A stretch of 32,296 nucleotides of DNA. It comes from Candidatus Dormiibacter inghamiae (lineage in GTDB: Bacteria > Chloroflexota > Dormibacteria > Dormibacterales > Dormibacteraceae). Below, piece after piece: positions 1 to 7,169 of this stretch; within the stretch, counting starts at the first letter, position 1; each line of letters starts with the position of its first letter. A model generated the notes under the pieces. That model was not told where the DNA came from. It saw only the letters and a list, made by a program, of their open reading frames with translations, and ran no database searches. The stretch is taken from the NCBI GenBank assembly GCA_016464825.1, contig JAEKNQ010000001.1, positions 1-32,296 of the forward strand. Reading direction: 5' to 3'. Made by a program: the position numbers and the translations under genes.

Positions 1-1
1 C

Positions 2-244
2 CAGCTCGGCATGGTCTTCGCCAAGCTCAACTGCAAACCCCGCTGGCGCGAGCGCCTACCCGAGATCGAGGTCCCCACGCTCGTCGTCCACGGCCGCCGG
101 GACCCGTTCTTCCCCGTTGGCAACGGCGAGGCAATCGCGCGGGCGATTCCCGGGGCACGGCTGCTCGTCCTCGAGGAAGCTGCCACTGCGATCCCCGATG
201 CGGCGGCCGGCGAGGTCGCCGAGGCAATGGTCACGCTGGGGTAG
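2..244 (+). CDS. alpha/beta hydrolase, C-terminal fragment (5' end outside window)
   Basis: This is the last 80 residues of an alpha/beta-hydrolase fold protein; the reading frame is open to the window edge, so the gene starts upstream. The segment PTLVVHGRRDPFFP is the usual late strand carrying the acid member of the catalytic triad (Asp of GRRD). The following strand IPGARLLVLEEA normally leads into G-x-G-H with the catalytic histidine; here the matching stretch reads EEAATAIP, with Thr in the histidine position, and no later His is present. The fragment could therefore be a non-hydrolytic member of the fold or use a different residue. The substrate cannot be inferred. Family call is fairly safe, catalytic status is not. 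Confidence 0.7.
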   Translation, partial: QLGMVFAKLNCKPRWRERLPEIEVPTLVVHGRRDPFFPVGNGEAIARAIPGARLLVLEEAATAIPDAAAGEVAEAMVTLG

Positions 245-468
245 AGGACGGCGCGTGCCGCGCGAGTATGGCATCCGCGCAGCAGCGGGCGTCGGAGGCT
301 CGAGAGTTCCGCGGGCGCCGATCGCAGGCGCGGTCGCGCGGCCGTGTCGGATACCAACCCGCTGCGAGACGGTTCATTGCCCGATCGCGGGCGTCTCTAC
401 CGATGATGAGGCCGTCTCGGATGCGGATCCGCTTGCGGCCAACGCAGCCTGTGCGTCGTCGGGCGGGG
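245..468. other. gap without a convincing gene
   Basis: About 220 bases lie between the tail of the hydrolase and the convergent stop of the CcdA gene. Short frames here have no recognisable domain and no plausible ribosome-binding site. A palindrome GCGGATCCGC lies near position 425, but there is no T-run to make it a convincing intrinsic terminator. Confidence 0.4.
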
Positions 469-1206
469 TCAGAGGCCGAAGGGGTCGTAAGGCAGGAGGT
501 TGGTCAGCGCGCTGGTTATCAGCAGCAGGTTGTCGGTGAGCAGAAACAGGCCCATGATCACGAGTACCGCCGCAGAGGTCAGGTCGATCAGCCGCCGGTG
601 CCTGCCGAGCGCCCTTACCAATGACGCGGCTCGCTCGATCCCCACCGCGAGCAGCAGGAACGGTAAGCCCAGACCGAGGCTGTAGACGACCATCTGGAGC
701 AGGCCGAACGCGCTGGCGCCCTCATTGATGGCTGAGCTGATCACCGCGCCCAGCGTTGCGCCTATGCAGGGCGTCCAGCCGGCGGCGAAACCCAGACCCA
801 GCAGGAAAGCGCCCAGCGCCCCGCCACGCTCGGGCATCCGGTCCAGGAAGCGGAACTCGCGGTAGAGAAACGGCAGCCGCAGAATCCCCGCCGTCTGCAG
901 CGCCAGCAGGATGACTAACACCCCGGCCACCGGCAAGACGACACCGCGCACCGGCGTGAGAGCCGCCCGCAGGAGGTAGAAGGTCGGGATGAAAACGAGG
1001 CTCACTCCGGCGACGAAGGCTGCGCCGCTGGCCACCACGCGAGTGCGCCGCGGCAGCAGGGCTGACGACCCGCTGCCTCTACCCTCTCCGGCGGATTGAT
1101 TGACCTCCCCAGCTAAATAGGCCGCGTAGGCGGGGACCAGCGGCAAGACGCAGGGCGAGAGGAAGGAGACAAGTCCTGCCGCAAAGGCGAGCGAGAGGGC
1201 AAGCAC
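469..1206 (-). CDS. ccdA: CcdA/DsbD-type cytochrome c biogenesis membrane protein
   Basis: An integral membrane protein of about 245 residues in the CcdA family, which carries electrons from cytoplasmic thioredoxin across the membrane to extracytoplasmic thiol proteins. Both redox-cysteine segments are visible: SPCVLPLVPAY in the first membrane segment and GWTPCIGATLG in the middle of the protein. About six hydrophobic segments are present and the length is normal for CcdA. The frame stays open far upstream, but that extension is Ser/Thr/Arg-rich and lies antisense-frame over the DUF1684 gene, so I chose the GTG at 1206, which gives the usual short N-terminus before the first membrane helix. 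There is no strong ribosome-binding site. It lies 58 bases after the DUF1684 gene and is probably cotranscribed with it. No cytochrome c maturation genes are nearby. Confidence 0.85.
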   Translation of the reverse strand: MLALSLAFAAGLVSFLSPCVLPLVPAYAAYLAGEVNQSAGEGRGSGSSALLPRRTRVVASGAAFVAGVSLVFIPTFYLLRAALTPVRGVVLPVAGVLVILLALQTAGILRLPFLYREFRFLDRMPERGGALGAFLLGLGFAAGWTPCIGATLGAVISSAINEGASAFGLLQMVVYSLGLGLPFLLLAVGIERAASLVRALGRHRRLIDLTSAAVLVIMGLFLLTDNLLLITSALTNLLPYDPFGL

Positions 1207-1264
1207 CGCCAGGGTCAGACCGGCCGACGCGGCCGGTGTCCACGGCTGCCGGCAGCCGACCGGC

Positions 1265-1888
1265 TCAGAGGCCTTCCTCAGCCGGATAGCTGAGCTCGCC
1301 GGCCCGGACGGCCACAGCCAGTCGGTTCTCCGGCGGGGCCAGAGGGCACGCCCAGCGGGGGTTGTAGTGGCAGGAGGGGTGGTAGGCGTAGTTGAAGTCG
1401 ATCGTGACCTCGGCCGCCCCAAGCTGAAAGTCGAGGCAGCCCGCGTCGGTGTTCTTGATAGTGTCGAAGAGGTAGCGGCCGCCGCCGTACGTTTCGCGGC
1501 CAGAGGACGCATCAGTGAAGGGCAGGAAGAGGCCGCCACCGTAGCCCCGCAGCGAAAAGACTGTGAGGGAGCACTCGTGACCCTGAAGCTGGAAGCGCAG
1601 ACGACCGCTTCGTCGATAGCTGATCACCCGGTCCTCGCCGCCTGTGTCGATCTCGAGGGCCGAGGAGTCGGCGGCCGCCAATGCCGCCTGCACTCGGTAG
1701 GTGGGGTCGGGTGGAAACCAGCGCAGTCCCTGGAATGCCGCGCGGCGGGCAGCCGGTATCGGAGACTGCGGATGACCGCCGAAGAGCCGGTCGCGCGCCG
1801 CCCGCCAGGCCCCGAGCGAGCTCTCCCGATAGGCGTCGCCCATCCGCCGCCGCCAATCCACGAGTTCCAAGGAGTCGACAAGAGTCAT
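1265..1888 (-). CDS. DUF1684 family protein
   Basis: A soluble protein of 207 residues with the DUF1684 signature near the C-terminus: a FNYAYHPSCHYNPRW segment followed by CPLAPPENRL and a final VRAGE. Members begin with a short D/L-rich lead into DWRR, matching the start chosen here (ATG at 1888, MTLVDSLELVDWRRR). An AGAGG just upstream could serve as a ribosome-binding site, though close. The biochemical role of the family is not established. The conserved Cys/His/Tyr cluster could bind metal or a small ligand, which is inference. This start and the ATG of the divergent MFS gene share the four bases CATG, so the two genes are transcribed apart from overlapping starts. CcdA follows in the same direction. 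Confidence 0.85.
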   Translation of the reverse strand: MTLVDSLELVDWRRRMGDAYRESSLGAWRAARDRLFGGHPQSPIPAARRAAFQGLRWFPPDPTYRVQAALAAADSSALEIDTGGEDRVISYRRSGRLRFQLQGHECSLTVFSLRGYGGGLFLPFTDASSGRETYGGGRYLFDTIKNTDAGCLDFQLGAAEVTIDFNYAYHPSCHYNPRWACPLAPPENRLAVAVRAGELSYPAEEGL

Positions 1889-3449
1889 GTCCTCTGAGCC
1901 TAGTGCAGCGCGGGTGATCCGAAACCGGGAGAGAAGATCGGCGAGCCGGTGGATCCTCGCCGCCACCATCCTCGCCTCTGGCGTGGTCTTCTTGGACGGC
2001 ACTGTGGTCACCGTCGCCCTGGCCCGAATCGGACAGGACCTGCGCAGCCCGCTCTTCGGAACGCTGGAAGCGCAGACGTATGTCTACAACGGGTACCTGC
2101 TCGCGATGTCCGCCCTGCTCATCCCGGCCGGCGCGGCGGGCGACCGCTACGGCCGCAAGCGGGTCTTCCTGGCCGGCCTGGTCGGGTTCGGAGTTGCCTC
2201 GCTGCTCTGCGGTTTGGCGCCCAGCATGGAGACGCTGATCCTCGCCCGGCTGCTGCAGGGCATGGCGGCGGCGTTCCTCGTGCCGGGGTCACTGGCGCTG
2301 CTGCGACTGCACTTCCAGGGCGAGGAGCAGGGCCGCGCCTACGGCCTCTGGGCAGCAGGCACCTCTCTGACTACGCTGGCCGGACCCTTCCTGGGCGGGG
2401 TGCTGGTGGACTTGGTCAGCTGGCGCGCAATCTTCCTCATCAATCTGCCGCTGGTGCTGATAGCTGTCTTCGCAGGTCAGCGCCATGTCGTGGAGAGCCG
2501 CGACGAGAACTCGGCGCACCTGGACTGGACGGGCGCCGCGCTCTTCGCCGTCGCTACCGGCGGCCTCTCATTCGGCGTTATCTACGGGCAGGAGCACCAG
2601 TGGCAGGCTGTGGAGGCGTGGCTGGCGCTCGCGCTGGGCGCCCTGAGCTTGGCAGCCCTGCCTCTCTGGTTGAGGAGAACCCCCCACCCGCTGGTCTCGC
2701 TGGCGCTGTTCAAGGTCCGCTCTTTCACAGTCATCAACCTGGCCACGCTCGTCATCTACGCGTCCCTCTACATCTCCGGCTACTACCTGCTGCTGTTCCT
2801 GCAGGGCGTGGCCGGCTACTCCGCCGCGGCGGCTGGTCTGAGCGGCCTGCCGGTCTCGCTCTTCCTCATCTTTCTCTCGCCCCGGATCGGGCGCCTGGCG
2901 GGGCGGTTCGGGCCCCGCCCGTTCCTCGTCGCCGGCCCTCTGTTGATGGCGGCTGGGACGGCCTGGCTGGCGCGCATCCCCCAGCACACGTCCGCCTGGC
3001 GGTTGGACCTGGCTCAGCCGGCGAGCCTGATACCGCCGCTGGCCTACGCCACTGACGTGCTGCCCGAGGTGCTGGCGTTCGGTCTCGGCATCAGCCTGCT
3101 CGTCGCCCCGCTGACGTCAGCGCTGATGAACTCGGTGCCCGAGGCGAATGTGGGCCTTGCCTCGGCCTTCAACAACGCCATCTCGCGGATCGGCCCCCAG
3201 CTTGCCGGTGCCGCTGTGTTCGTCGCCGTGACAGCCCTCTTCTTCGCTCGGCTGGGCGCCCGGCCACCGGGAGTCAGTCCCCTCAACCGCCCGCTCGATG
3301 CCCACTGGCTGGCGTCTGCGTTGGCGGCCTCGACCGACGCCTTCCACCTGGCCATGCTCTTCTGCAGCGGACTGCTCGTCGCCGGCGCGCTGATCAGCCT
3401 TACGCTGGCCCGCCGGAGCGCCAAGCCGCCTGACCCCGCTGCTGGGTAG
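1887..3449 (+). CDS. MFS transporter, DHA2 (14-helix, EmrB/QacA-like) family
   Basis: A 520-residue inner-membrane proton-linked drug:H+ antiporter-like protein. MFS motif A is visible as GDRYGRKR between helices 2 and 3, and the early LDGTVVTVAL segment is the helix 1 motif typical of 14-helix DHA2 members. Length and hydrophobic segment number fit this family. The start at 1887 (ATG) has AGGAG 12 bases upstream, somewhat far; a GTG at 1914 is an alternative. A second MFS gene follows after 23 bases and then a coupled patatin-like gene, so the three may form one operon. The substrate cannot be read from sequence; efflux of a toxic organic compound is the family default. Confidence 0.9.
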   Translation: MSSEPSAARVIRNRERRSASRWILAATILASGVVFLDGTVVTVALARIGQDLRSPLFGTLEAQTYVYNGYLLAMSALLIPAGAAGDRYGRKRVFLAGLVGFGVASLLCGLAPSMETLILARLLQGMAAAFLVPGSLALLRLHFQGEEQGRAYGLWAAGTSLTTLAGPFLGGVLVDLVSWRAIFLINLPLVLIAVFAGQRHVVESRDENSAHLDWTGAALFAVATGGLSFGVIYGQEHQWQAVEAWLALALGALSLAALPLWLRRTPHPLVSLALFKVRSFTVINLATLVIYASLYISGYYLLLFLQGVAGYSAAAAGLSGLPVSLFLIFLSPRIGRLAGRFGPRPFLVAGPLLMAAGTAWLARIPQHTSAWRLDLAQPASLIPPLAYATDVLPEVLAFGLGISLLVAPLTSALMNSVPEANVGLASAFNNAISRIGPQLAGAAVFVAVTALFFARLGARPPGVSPLNRPLDAHWLASALAASTDAFHLAMLFCSGLLVAGALISLTLARRSAKPPDPAAG

Positions 3450-3472
3450 TGACGCCCAACTAGGATTCTCGG

Positions 3473-4675
3473 GTGGCTGAGGTAGCTCCCGGACAGGACG
3501 AGGCTCAGCTCCCGGGCACCCAGGCGCTCGATGCGCGAACGCTCTGGACGCTCTTGGCGGGCAATGCTCTGGTGCTGATCGGCACCGGGTTCTTCCTGCC
3601 CATCCTGCCCCTGGTGCTGCGTCACCGCGGCAGCACCAGTCTCCTGGTGGGCCTGGTCTTTGCCGCCGGGCTGGCGGGTCGAGCGCTCGCCCAATATCCT
3701 GCCGGTGCGCTTTCCGACCACGTAGGCCGCCGCCCAGTGATGGTGGTCGCCATGGTCCTCTACGCTGCGCTGTTCCCGCTCTACATCGTGCCCCTGCCGC
3801 CCGAGACGCTGATCGCTGTGCGCTTCGTGCAAGCTGTCTTTGGCGGCGCCTACGCTCCCAGTGCGGCTGCCATGATCGGCGACCTGACAGGGCCCCAGCG
3901 AAGGGCCAGCGCATTCAGTCGGCTCCGCGCTTCGGACATGACAGGGCTTCTGCTGGGCCCTCTGCTGGGCGGGCTGGTGGCAGGCTTCCGGCTCGACGCC
4001 GTCTTCGCCGGGGCCATGGTGGTCTCGCTGGCTGCGGCGGCCCTGCTCTTTTTCTTGCCTTCGGTGGCGCCCCGGCGCGAGGAGGCTCGGCAGGAGAACG
4101 ATGCGATCGGTCCGCTCGCTATCCTCTGGCTCATCCTGCCGGTCGCCATCCTCGGGATGGCTGCGTTTTGGATGTTCGGCGTCTACGACACGATCTGGAG
4201 CCTGTACGTGACAAGCCGGGGCGCGAGCACCTTCGTGGTCGGACTGTCGTTCGCCACCTATGCGTTGCCGATAGTCGTCTTTGCCGGGTTGGGCAACTGG
4301 AGCGACAGGTTGGGCCATGTTAGAGCGGGTCTGCTCTCAGTCATGACGTATGGCCTCCTCGCCGGCGTCTACCCCTTTGTGAGCAGTGTGCCTGCGCTGG
4401 TGCTCATCGGTCTGGGGGAGGGCTCGCTCACCGCCGCCGGCAACCCGGCGATCAGTGCCGAGGTGAGCCGGCTGGCGCCGCTGGGCGCGCAGGGGAGGAC
4501 CCAGGGCGTCTATCAGACTGCGATCACCGCGGCCCAGGTGGCCGGCTCCTTGGGAGCCGGCGCGCTCTATGTGATCGGGCCGGCGCCGGCTTTCCTCAGC
4601 GGCACAGCCGTGTGCCTCCTGGGCGCCCTGGGCAGCATCCTGCTGCGCCGGTCGCGACGGGCGACCACCGCATGA
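3473..4675 (+). CDS. MFS transporter, 12-helix type
   Basis: A 400-residue MFS permease with about 12 hydrophobic segments. Motif A is clear as GALSDHVGRRP after helix 2. The GTG start at 3473 has an AGGA about seven bases upstream, which supports it. The cytoplasmic loop between the two halves (around residues 195-215, charged, RREEARQEN) is normal. It lies 23 bases after the DHA2 gene and overlaps the next gene by four bases (ATGA at 4672-4675), which implies translational coupling with the patatin-like protein. The substrate is unknown; being coupled to a lipid hydrolase raises the possibility of a lipid or amphiphile substrate, but that is inference. Confidence 0.9.
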   Translation: MAEVAPGQDEAQLPGTQALDARTLWTLLAGNALVLIGTGFFLPILPLVLRHRGSTSLLVGLVFAAGLAGRALAQYPAGALSDHVGRRPVMVVAMVLYAALFPLYIVPLPPETLIAVRFVQAVFGGAYAPSAAAMIGDLTGPQRRASAFSRLRASDMTGLLLGPLLGGLVAGFRLDAVFAGAMVVSLAAAALLFFLPSVAPRREEARQENDAIGPLAILWLILPVAILGMAAFWMFGVYDTIWSLYVTSRGASTFVVGLSFATYALPIVVFAGLGNWSDRLGHVRAGLLSVMTYGLLAGVYPFVSSVPALVLIGLGEGSLTAAGNPAISAEVSRLAPLGAQGRTQGVYQTAITAAQVAGSLGAGALYVIGPAPAFLSGTAVCLLGALGSILLRRSRRATTA

Positions 4676-5559
4676 GCGAAGGAACAGCTCACCGCCCAGA
4701 GCGGCAGATAGGCATCTCCTATTCGGGCTCCGGCTCGCTTCTGGTGGTGGAGCTCGGCGTGGCGCGGGCTTTCGTTCGGCGCGGCATCGTGCCGACGCGC
4801 ATAGCTGGCGTTTCATCGGGCGCTATCACAGCTGTCGCACATGCCCTGGATCCTGTGCAGGGCAGGGGCCTGGAGGCGGCGGCGCGGCTCCTCGGGGGTA
4901 TCAGCAACCGAACGTTCGGACTGACCTGGTGGCAGGTTGCGCTGCGAGTGGCTTTCGGGCCCCGCACCAGCCTCGGCGACAACCAGCCCATCAAGACTCT
5001 GGTGCTGGGAGAGCTGACGCGCGAGTTCGGGCTCAGCGACCCCGTGCTGGCCGACATCGGACCGCCCAGCATCCGGATCGGGGCCGCCGACCGGCTTACC
5101 GGTCAGCCTGTCTGGTTTCCGCCGGACCAGCCCCTGGGCGACTCGCTGCTCGCCTCCAGCGCGATCCCAGGCCTGTTCCCCTGGCGCACGCTGAGCGTCG
5201 ACGGCGAGCGCCGGATGCTGGTTGACGGCGGCGTCCTGGAGGATCAGCCGGTCTCCGAGCTGGTCTCCTGCGGCTGCGGGACCATCTTCTCGGTCGCTGT
5301 CGGAAGCCTGAACTCGAAGCCACCTACCAACCTAATCGCGAATGCAGTCGGTTCCGCCTCCCTGGCAGTCCATCAGGCCGCAAAGCTGGAGGAGGAGCTG
5401 GTCCGGCGTGAGCTGGGCGGCCGGGCACGGATCTTCCACGTCCATCCCCACATTGAGCACCCGGTGCACGGCTTCAATTTCACCCCTGAGCTGGTCCGAC
5501 AGGTCACTGACAAGGCCTGCCACCTGACCGAACGCTGGCTGGTCGAGCAGGGCTTCTAG
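4672..5559 (+). CDS. patatin-like phospholipase family protein
   Basis: A 295-residue patatin-fold acyl hydrolase. The Ser-Asp dyad is visible: nucleophile elbow GVSSGAI at about residues 45-51, and the Asp in LVDGGVLEDQPV at about 182. The oxyanion-hole loop, usually G-G-G-x-x-G, is SGSGSLLVVELG here, so it is Ser/Gly-rich rather than the standard triple glycine. There is no signal peptide, so it probably acts at the cytoplasmic face on phospholipid or another ester. The ATG at 4672 overlaps the stop of the MFS gene (ATGA). A longer frame begins at 4612 but would overlap the MFS gene by 64 bases. Its 3' end overlaps the convergent CMD gene by four bases. Confidence 0.88.
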   Translation: MSEGTAHRPERQIGISYSGSGSLLVVELGVARAFVRRGIVPTRIAGVSSGAITAVAHALDPVQGRGLEAAARLLGGISNRTFGLTWWQVALRVAFGPRTSLGDNQPIKTLVLGELTREFGLSDPVLADIGPPSIRIGAADRLTGQPVWFPPDQPLGDSLLASSAIPGLFPWRTLSVDGERRMLVDGGVLEDQPVSELVSCGCGTIFSVAVGSLNSKPPTNLIANAVGSASLAVHQAAKLEEELVRRELGGRARIFHVHPHIEHPVHGFNFTPELVRQVTDKACHLTERWLVEQGF

Positions 5560-6113
5560 CCTCGCTGTGGCAGCGGGCATTCGGCCTTGAATCCCTGGCT
5601 TTCCAGCCCGAGCGCCGAATTGAAGCGTGAGCGCAGATTCTCTACGGCCACGAGCTCGGTCAGCTCGACCATTCGAGCGTCGCCCAAATGGTCTCGAAGC
5701 CGGGCCGCCAGGCCGTCAGTGACGATCGGAGGAGTGGTCGTCATGGCCTCGGCGTATTCGAGCACGAGCCGCTCCAGGTCCGTGTAGATCTCGCTCTGCC
5801 TCCACCTCGGTACTCCTTCGATCTTTGCCAGGTCAACGCCGCGGTGATGGGCCTCCCAATACCCGAAATCCATGCACCACGAGCACCCGATGGTTGAGGC
5901 TGCGCCGATCTGGGCCAGACACTGCAGGGTCGGGTCCAGGCGATGCCAGCGCTGGACGCCGAACTCCATGATCGAGATTGTGGCCAGCACGCCGCGGTGA
6001 TGGGACATGGCCCCTAGCGGCTCAACCACCTTCCCAAATCTGCGCTTCGAGTACCACGCCGCCAGATGCACGAGAAGCCCCTTATCGGACGTCGCCAGAG
6101 GAATGCGTCCCAT
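5556..6113 (-). CDS. carboxymuconolactone decarboxylase-like (AhpD fold) protein
   Basis: A 185-residue CMD/AhpD-like protein. The redox pair is in IGCSWCMDFGYWEAHH (Cys-x-x-Cys at about residues 77-80), the core motif of the family, which suggests a thiol peroxidase or related redox role rather than lactone decarboxylation. A perfect AGGAGG lies seven bases before the ATG. It sits 26 bases downstream of the ECF41 sigma factor gene on the same strand. That is the arrangement known for ECF41 sigma factors, whose targets are COE genes (carboxymuconolactone decarboxylases, oxidoreductases, epimerases). I infer it is the main or only target of that sigma factor. Confidence 0.88.
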   Translation of the reverse strand: MGRIPLATSDKGLLVHLAAWYSKRRFGKVVEPLGAMSHHRGVLATISIMEFGVQRWHRLDPTLQCLAQIGAASTIGCSWCMDFGYWEAHHRGVDLAKIEGVPRWRQSEIYTDLERLVLEYAEAMTTTPPIVTDGLAARLRDHLGDARMVELTELVAVENLRSRFNSALGLESQGFKAECPLPQRG

Positions 6114-6120
6114 TGTCTAA

Positions 6121-6126
6121 CCTCCT
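6121..6126 (-). promoter_or_regulatory. strong Shine-Dalgarno of the CMD-like gene
   Basis: AGGAGG on the minus strand, seven bases before the ATG at 6113. It is one of the few perfect ribosome-binding sites in the window and fixes this start. Confidence 0.75.
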
Positions 6127-6139
6127 CGTCGATTGATGT

Positions 6140-7066
6140 TCATCCCTTGGACGAGATGGCAGCCTGGGACGTGACGGAGTCACGCAGATGGGGTACCTGG
6201 CGCCGCACGTAGTCCAGCTTTCTCGGCGCATTCACGAGAAGGAATCGGACTACATATCCAGCTTCGTCCAGGACCACGGCGATAACCGCGGTCGGCACCC
6301 CATCGACGTGGAGTACGAGCGCCGGCTCGCCGTTCACCTCTTCGATCGCCGCTCGGGTGCCAGTGGCCACCTTGCCGCGCACGCCAACCATGAACCGCAG
6401 CACCTTGTCCCGGCCGAAGACCGGCCTCAGCGCCGCCGCCACCTCGCCGCCGCCGTCACTGAATAGGATCAGGTCCTCTCGCAGTCGCGCAATGAGCGGT
6501 TTGGAGTCGCCCGACTCGAAGGCTGCCAACAGTGCGGCGACCAACTCCCGCTGCGCCTCACCGGAGGCCGGCCGCCGGCCGGGCTCGCCGGCGAGCCGGC
6601 GCCTGCCTCTCGCGAGCAGCTGGCGAGAACCCGCCTCGCTGACCCCGACGGCCCGGCCGATCTCCGCATGCGACAGCTCCAGAGCCTCCCGCAGGACGAA
6701 CACTGCGCGCTCGGCGGGAGAGAGCTTCTCGAGCAGCGCTACGGCACCAAGTGAGAGCAGCTCGCGCCGCGCGACGTTGGCGAAGGGATCTGCGGCGCTG
6801 CCCGCGGCGCCCGTCAACACAGGCTCCGGGAGCCAGGGCCCCACGTAGAGCTCACGCCGAACGCGGGCAGAGCGAAGCTCGTCCAAACATAGCCTCGTGG
6901 TCACCCGTAGCAGCCAGGCTCGGGGATCGTCCACGTCCTCCCCGGCTCGCGCATAGCGGAGCCATGCCTCTTGGACGATGTCCTCGGCATCAGCCGCTTG
7001 TCCCAGCAGCCGGTAGGCGACTGAGAAGAGGAGCGACCGCAGACCTTCGAAAACCGCGACGCTCAT
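6140..7066 (-). CDS. ECF41-type RNA polymerase sigma factor with SnoaL-like C-terminal domain (SigJ-like)
   Basis: A 308-residue sigma factor. Sigma region 2 is near the N-terminus (LLFSVAYRLLGQAADAEDIV and WLRYA), region 4 is around residues 135-190 (LSPAERAVFVLREALELSHA, then VSEAGSRQLLARGRRRL), and a SnoaL-like extension of about 110 residues follows. ECF41 hallmarks are visible: WLPEP in the linker between the sigma domains, DGGG in the extension, and a C-terminal NAPRKL at the place of the family's NPDKL. In this group the extension controls activity and no anti-sigma factor is needed. The frame extends 16 codons upstream, but the ATG at 7066 starts MSVAVFEGLRSLLF, the usual family N-terminus. 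The CMD-like gene directly downstream is the expected partner. Confidence 0.9.
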   Translation of the reverse strand: MSVAVFEGLRSLLFSVAYRLLGQAADAEDIVQEAWLRYARAGEDVDDPRAWLLRVTTRLCLDELRSARVRRELYVGPWLPEPVLTGAAGSAADPFANVARRELLSLGAVALLEKLSPAERAVFVLREALELSHAEIGRAVGVSEAGSRQLLARGRRRLAGEPGRRPASGEAQRELVAALLAAFESGDSKPLIARLREDLILFSDGGGEVAAALRPVFGRDKVLRFMVGVRGKVATGTRAAIEEVNGEPALVLHVDGVPTAVIAVVLDEAGYVVRFLLVNAPRKLDYVRRQVPHLRDSVTSQAAISSKG

Positions 7067-7085
7067 GCGCCCAGATGTACCACCT

Positions 7086-7111
7086 GACGCGCCGCCCCAA
7101 GAGAGACGACA
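7086..7111 (-). promoter_or_regulatory. candidate ECF41 autoregulatory promoter
   Basis: On the minus strand TGTCGTC (7105-7111) is followed after 15 bases by CGTC (7086-7089), about 20 bases before the sigma factor ATG. The known ECF41 promoter is TGTCACA, 16 bases, CGTC. The match is TGTC plus CGTC with a spacer one base short, so this is only a candidate. Confidence 0.35.
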
Positions 7112-7169
7112 CAAGCCCGGCGTCCGCTCGGCAGCAACCTACAAGCTCAATTGCCGCCACCCAGGCGCT

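Noticed and set aside
1207..1539. N-terminal extension of the CcdA frame by 111 codons
   Set aside because: The extension is Ser/Thr/Arg-rich, overlaps the DUF1684 gene in another frame and does not resemble any CcdA N-terminus or signal peptide.
3044..4318. A 424-codon open frame on the minus strand across both MFS genes
   Set aside because: It is rich in Gln, His and Arg without any domain and lies antisense to two clear MFS genes; long antisense frames are expected at this GC content.
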